Of a stretch of 64,000 nucleotides of DNA, positions 60,051-64,000 are shown in pieces. The stretch's first letter is position 1. The number at the start of each line of letters is the position of its first letter. The notes below the pieces were generated by a model. That model ran no database searches. It had not been told where the DNA came from and worked only from the letters and a program-made list of their open reading frames with translations. The stretch is from UBA6921 sp964532385 (GTDB lineage: Bacteria; Pseudomonadota; Gammaproteobacteria; SG8-11), in the NCBI GenBank assembly GCA_964532385.1, contig CAZHHW010000002.1, forward strand, positions 33,600-97,599. The letters are read 5' to 3'. A program made the position numbers and the translations under genes.

Positions 60051-62602
60051 TTTTTCAGCGCCATGATCAATTGGCGCCCGGTCTGAAAGCGCTGGTCGAT
60101 TTCCTTGCGTAAAGACTTGTCGATCACGCGTCCCACACACACGGGCAAATCGCTGCGAAACATGCGCGGGTCGGGATGTTTCTCATTGGCAATTTTGTAA
60201 AGCAAGGCCGCGATCGATTCGCCGATGAACGGCAACTCGCCCGTCACCATCTGGAAGAACATTACTCCCAGCGCAAACAAATCGGAACGTCCATCGACTT
60301 TCTGCCCCGCCAATTGTTCCGGCGACATGTACGACGGCGTGCCCAGGATGGTTCCGGTTTTGGTTTTATTCGCATCGACCAGAAATGCCACGCCGAAGTC
60401 GGTGACCGTGACTTGACGTTTGGCCGCGTTGTACACCACGTTCGCCGGTTTAATGTCACGATGCACTACCTGATGCTCGTGGGCATAATCCAGAGCTTCG
60501 GCGATTTTCCCGACGATGAAAAATACTTCCTCCAGCGGCAGCAGGTTGTCGCCGCGGGTATATTGCGTAAGATTGACCCCTTCAAGAAAATCCATCGCGA
60601 TGTAGGCAAGATCATGTTCCTCGCCGGCATCGTAGATGGTTACGATGTTGGTATGATTCAAGCGCCCCGCGGTACTGGCTTCGCGAAAAAAGCGCTCTTT
60701 TATTTCCACCAGTTGTTCAGCATCGAACTCTTGCGACAGGGCCACGGTCTTGACAGCAACGGTGCGTCCGATCTTCGGATCTCGACCTAAATACACCATG
60801 CCCATTGCACCGCGCCCGAGTTCCTTTTCAATTTCGTAGCGGCCGAGCATCGGTTTTTTCACGCCATTATTTTTAAGCACCAGGGTACTGTGGGTGGTCG
60901 CCGCACCTGGAACCGATTGGATCTGCGTGCTGGCCGCTTCATTGTTGCTCAGAATGCGTGGCACCACATCGCGGAATTCCGGTTTGTGACTGGAGATGTG
61001 GCGAAACACCACCGCGGCGCGGCTGAATTGGCGCTTACGTTCGTAATCCTGACCCAGCGAATACAGCAACTCCAGCAAGGCGTCGTCGAGCGGGCATTTG
61101 CGTAGTTTTTCGAAAGCCAGATCGAGTTGTCCTTGCGACTGGTAAGCCAGGGCCAGCATGCGGTTGGCTTCGGCGTTCTCGTTGCGCGCGCGCGCGGCGA
61201 GTTCACCATAGCCGCGCTTGATACCCAGAATCGTGTGGCCCACTAAAAGTTGCGCAATGGGTGTAATGAGCTGCAGCCAGATGCCCTGCGCGGCCATCAC
61301 GATGACATATAAATTACCCAACATCACCACGAAAATCGCCGTTATCGCCAGACCTGTGCCGACACGTATACGCGGTAACAACGACACCAGATAAAGTGCC
61401 ACGAGGAAAATCGCCAGCATTTCCAGCCACGGCGCCCACTCGGGCACGCGGTAATAATCGCCGTTCAACATGCTGGTAACCGTATTGGCCAACACCACCA
61501 CGGGGGCCACGGATTCGCCGGTGGGAATCACCACCGGATCGATCCAGTCCGGATGCGTCAAACCAATAATGACCACTTGATCGCGAAACAATGCGCCGGC
61601 AGCCTGCTGGTTGTAGACATTTTGAAAGGATACGGTCTTGAACGCGGATTTATCGCCCTTGCGCTTGTAAAAATAAGGCATCAGACGCAGAACCCGGTCG
61701 GTGTCCAACCATTCGCTGGCCAGGGAAATTCCCCGGCCCGGCACCACGCGCGCTTCGCCCAGACTCACGCCTAAGCCGGCCGCCGCAAGTCCCAACGATA
61801 ACGATGGAAAATAATGTCCCTGATAACTCACGATCAGATTTTCGAAGCGAATGCGGCCGTCAAAATCCGTTTGCGGTTGAAAGTGTCCCAGGCTCAGTGC
61901 AGGGCTGCTCAGGGTGGCGGCGGGAATCCGGAATGACGTGGCGGCGGGAACTCCCGCGGGCGTGAAGGTATTAAAAAACTTCTCGAAAATACTCGGCTCC
62001 ACCGCCGTCGGCATTTGCAAGGTAAACCGCTGCAAGGTTTCGGTCAGCAGGCGCGGGTCCGGTAACGCGCCCACGCCCTGCAGGCGATACGGAATTCCCA
62101 GCAACACATTGCCGCCGGTTTGAATCTCGGTGGCCAAAACCCGGTCGCCGTCGAGCTTCTGTTCCGCCTCATGCAACGCGGCTTCGAAACGGCGTGAATA
62201 CTCGGCTGAAATATCTTGACGTGGCGCTTTCTCATAGAGCATACGCAATGGCGTTAACACTTCATTGCCACGCAAAGTTTGCGTTTGTTGCAAGTCGAGT
62301 GCGATGCCGACGGCTTTAGGTTGTGCTTGCTCGATATAATGCAATGCCGCGGCCAGCACCTCGCGCGGAAAAGGCCATGGACCAAGGCGTTCGATGCTTT
62401 CTGTGTCAATCTCGACCAAGGTGACGCGATCGATGGCCGGGCGTTTGGCGGTGAGTGTGATCGAGAAGTCATAGAACTTGCGTTCCATGCTCTGCAGCGT
62501 GGGACCGGCAGCGGCAAATAAAAACGATAAAGTCACGACCAGACCGATAAATCCGTCGGTCTTCCAAAACTCTTTATCGATCTGCCAGTTAAAGTGCGCC
62601 AT
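60005..62602 (-). CDS. CHASE2-domain Ser/Thr protein kinase
   Basis: 865 residues. One N-terminal helix (~20-38), an extracytoplasmic CHASE2 sensor (~40-390) and three membrane helices (~395-460) precede the kinase. The Hanks-type kinase has GRGAMGMVYLG (~596), AVKTVAL Lys, HRDIKPANVVY (~714), DFGVAFL and the activation segment GTPSYMSPEQLAG. It senses an unknown signal in the periplasm. It forms one unit with the PP2C phosphatase and FHA protein downstream. Confidence 0.94.
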   Translation of the reverse strand: MAHFNWQIDKEFWKTDGFIGLVVTLSFLFAAAGPTLQSMERKFYDFSITLTAKRPAIDRVTLVEIDTESIERLGPWPFPREVLAAALHYIEQAQPKAVGIALDLQQTQTLRGNEVLTPLRMLYEKAPRQDISAEYSRRFEAALHEAEQKLDGDRVLATEIQTGGNVLLGIPYRLQGVGALPDPRLLTETLQRFTLQMPTAVEPSIFEKFFNTFTPAGVPAATSFRIPAATLSSPALSLGHFQPQTDFDGRIRFENLIVSYQGHYFPSLSLGLAAAGLGVSLGEARVVPGRGISLASEWLDTDRVLRLMPYFYKRKGDKSAFKTVSFQNVYNQQAAGALFRDQVVIIGLTHPDWIDPVVIPTGESVAPVVVLANTVTSMLNGDYYRVPEWAPWLEMLAIFLVALYLVSLLPRIRVGTGLAITAIFVVMLGNLYVIVMAAQGIWLQLITPIAQLLVGHTILGIKRGYGELAARARNENAEANRMLALAYQSQGQLDLAFEKLRKCPLDDALLELLYSLGQDYERKRQFSRAAVVFRHISSHKPEFRDVVPRILSNNEAASTQIQSVPGAATTHSTLVLKNNGVKKPMLGRYEIEKELGRGAMGMVYLGRDPKIGRTVAVKTVALSQEFDAEQLVEIKERFFREASTAGRLNHTNIVTIYDAGEEHDLAYIAMDFLEGVNLTQYTRGDNLLPLEEVFFIVGKIAEALDYAHEHQVVHRDIKPANVVYNAAKRQVTVTDFGVAFLVDANKTKTGTILGTPSYMSPEQLAGQKVDGRSDLFALGVMFFQMVTGELPFIGESIAALLYKIANEKHPDPRMFRSDLPVCVGRVIDKSLRKEIDQRFQTGRQLIMALKKCQEIIEKSKMRATA

Positions 62603-62635
62603 GACGCCATTGCAACGACAGATTCGAGTAATTCT

Positions 62636-63259
62636 TTAGGAATCAAACGCTCCCGAATGCAAAAACGCACAGGTCAAGCGCGCCACCTGCGGCGATAACA
62701 GCAAGCCCATATGCGAGACATGCACGATGCGCTGCTCGGTGGCGCCGGGAATGCGGGCTTCATCCACACCGACCGTGCCGTCATTCGATGACGACAGCCC
62801 GCCAAAAATACGCCCGCCGCCGATACTCAGATCTCCCGCGATCACCCCCAGAGGCTGCGCCGCCGTCCAGGATCGCGACGGGTCAGCCAGACCGTGCAGA
62901 AAACTGTTACCCAGAAAAAAACGCCCGGCTCGAAAACGTGCCAGACCGCGCGCCGCCGCGCTGCCTTGATAGGGTGTACCCAACGTAACGACCCGCCCCG
63001 GCCGTTGCTGCGGATAAAGGGTAAACAGACGTTGCACCACCAGCCCGCCCAAACTGTGCGCGACAAAATGGACTGTGGTTTCAGGAACCCGGGCGGCAAA
63101 ACGCTGTAACAATTGCGCGTCTTCGTCCACCGTGCAACGTGTGGTTGGATAGGAAAACTGATACGTCACAAAACCGCAGCGGCGCAGCCGGTAGCGCAAC
63201 AACAGCATATCCGGTCCACGCATCCACAGACCATGAATGAGAACGACAGCTTGGGTCAT
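62636..63259 (-). CDS. Alpha/beta-hydrolase (lipase/PGAP1-like)
   Basis: 207 residues. Opening TQAVVLIHGLWM is the oxyanion strand, the nucleophile elbow is HFVAHSLGGLVV (Ser in AHSLG), and HVSHMGLLLSP holds the catalytic His. No signal peptide, so likely cytoplasmic. Ends 34 bp before the kinase gene and shares its strand. Confidence 0.88.
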   Translation of the reverse strand: MTQAVVLIHGLWMRGPDMLLLRYRLRRCGFVTYQFSYPTTRCTVDEDAQLLQRFAARVPETTVHFVAHSLGGLVVQRLFTLYPQQRPGRVVTLGTPYQGSAAARGLARFRAGRFFLGNSFLHGLADPSRSWTAAQPLGVIAGDLSIGGGRIFGGLSSSNDGTVGVDEARIPGATEQRIVHVSHMGLLLSPQVARLTCAFLHSGAFDS

Positions 63260-63600
63260 GACAAATTTCGGCCTATGAAGGAGTGAGCTCAGTCGGCATT
63301 TGTGTACACCCGCCTCGGTATCTTTTCCATCGAACGCCTCCTCGTTAATTCGTATTTTACTGCAACGAGGGCATCTACTTTTTGAACCTAGCTCAACCCA
63401 CTGCGGACCTTCAGGGATACACTTTACGATGGTAAGAATTTCTTAAAAGCGGGCGTTCGTCGAAAATTCGAGTAGGAATCTCGCAGATTTCAGAGGAGCC
63501 ATACCGTTGCATTCGAAGAAATTGGTCTCTGGTCCGAGTTTTCCATAGACCGTACTGTAAAGCATTGGTGAATCGGTGTGAGTGAATCGGACGGCGGAGC
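63260..63600. other. Gene-free stretch before DUF768-like gene
   Basis: 341 bp of lower GC than its surroundings. A minus-strand frame here (RFTNALQYGLWKTRTRDQFL) has no matching start and no family I recognise. No tRNA or repeat seen. Confidence 0.4.
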
Positions 63601-63882
63601 TCAGTCGCCGTCTTCATTCTCCATCGCCAGTTGCGACTTGAGATGATAGGCATCGATGTCGAAGTCGGTGCTGTCCGCAACCGCAGCCACAACCATGGGC
63701 GGGACGCGCTCCCGTTCCTGCTCGATCTCGAATTTTGAGAAGCCGGCCGCATCCGCCTCGGCGAACAGTTTATTCGTCAGCCGCTCTGCCCGCGCCGCGT
63801 GGCTCTCGAGATCAGAATTGGCGCCGGGAGGGATGTTATCCTCAACCCAGGTCTTGACCCACCTCAGGAAGCGCTCGCTCAT
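63601..63882 (-). CDS. DUF768-like small protein
   Basis: 93 residues. RFLRWVKTWVEDNIPPGANS, then RAERLTNKLFAEADAAGFSK and FEIEQERERVPPMVVAAV match DUF768, a family known mainly from Mesorhizobium and relatives. An acidic tail ends MENEDGD. It sits in a lower-GC stretch at the window edge and may be part of a transferred segment. Function unknown. Confidence 0.65.
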   Translation of the reverse strand: MSERFLRWVKTWVEDNIPPGANSDLESHAARAERLTNKLFAEADAAGFSKFEIEQERERVPPMVVAAVADSTDFDIDAYHLKSQLAMENEDGD

Positions 63883-64000
63883 GACTGCCACCCATCTCCT
63901 GCGTCGTATTCGGGGCCGGTTTCCCGGTCCAGTGTGACCCACCCGATATTTCGGTCCAAGTGAATAGAAGCTTACTGCATAGCATTGACTGCTTCAATTG

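Noticed and set aside
63411..63752. Minus-strand frame of 113 codons at the end of the window
   Set aside because: Half of it is antisense or out of frame to the DUF768-like gene; the remainder lacks a start and known motifs.

Overview
The window reads as a draft scaffold from a flagellated gammaproteobacterium. The evidence is the block ruvCAB-ybgC-tolQRAB-pal-cpoB-queE, a FleQ/FleSR/FliEFGHI flagellar hierarchy with sigma-54 promoters, and a GlyGly-CTERM (rhombosortase-type) lipoprotein. Genus cannot be told from sequence alone. Two runs of exactly 100 N (6762-6861 and 56944-57043) are scaffold gaps of unknown true size, and each one cuts a gene.

Layout. 1-4.4 kb: end of a GH15 glycosidase, priA, an atypical PilZ protein and a Nudix hydrolase, with a small cluster of DnaA-box-like sites upstream of priA. 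4.4-10 kb: two SoxB-like metallophosphoesterase paralogs flanking a DUF2278/lamin-tail-domain gene. 10.1-19.5 kb: flagellar operon fliEFGHI, fleSR and fleQ, with sigma-54 promoters before fliE and fleS. 35-39 kb: two-component system, PepSY protein, diheme cytochrome, SHP-like cytochrome and cytochrome b561. 39-42.5 kb: a small lipoprotein, TerC, an XRE-type regulator and a rhombotarget lipoprotein. 42.5-47.8 kb: CusA/CusB-type metal efflux. 47.8-56 kb: queE, Tol-Pal and Ruv. 56-64 kb: a Sel1 protein broken by a gap, an outer-membrane barrel protein, an FHA/PP2C/CHASE2-kinase signalling unit, a small lipase-like hydrolase and a DUF768-like protein.

The most unusual part is 19.7-34.8 kb. I read it as an undescribed RiPP-like (ribosomally made, modified peptide) system. 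Two transcription units on the minus strand each begin with a very large MauG-type diheme enzyme and end with a tiny ORF (23 and 31 codons). Both tiny ORFs start MKV and carry AG at residues 9-10. Each follows a strong ribosome-binding site and is followed by a hairpin. One unit also encodes an unrecognised 640-residue protein. The last ~35 bp of that gene are nearly duplicated just before the other small ORF, as if a module had been copied and its middle gene lost. Upstream of both MauG genes lies an 18-bp palindrome, centred 29.5 bp before a shared TACATA -10-like hexamer. That is the geometry of a LuxR-type activator site. A LuxR-type regulator, an HlyD adaptor, a C39-peptidase ABC exporter and a second ABC exporter with a degenerate C39-like domain form the adjacent export operon. 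This trio resembles NHLM-type bacteriocin export sets. A divergent AcfC-like periplasmic binding protein sits between the two halves.

Proposed flow (inference): the regulator switches on both MauG units, the diheme enzymes oxidise the small peptides or a protein partner in the periplasm, and the C39/ABC/HlyD machinery trims and exports product. The order of export and oxidation is unresolved, because the MauG enzymes carry signal peptides.
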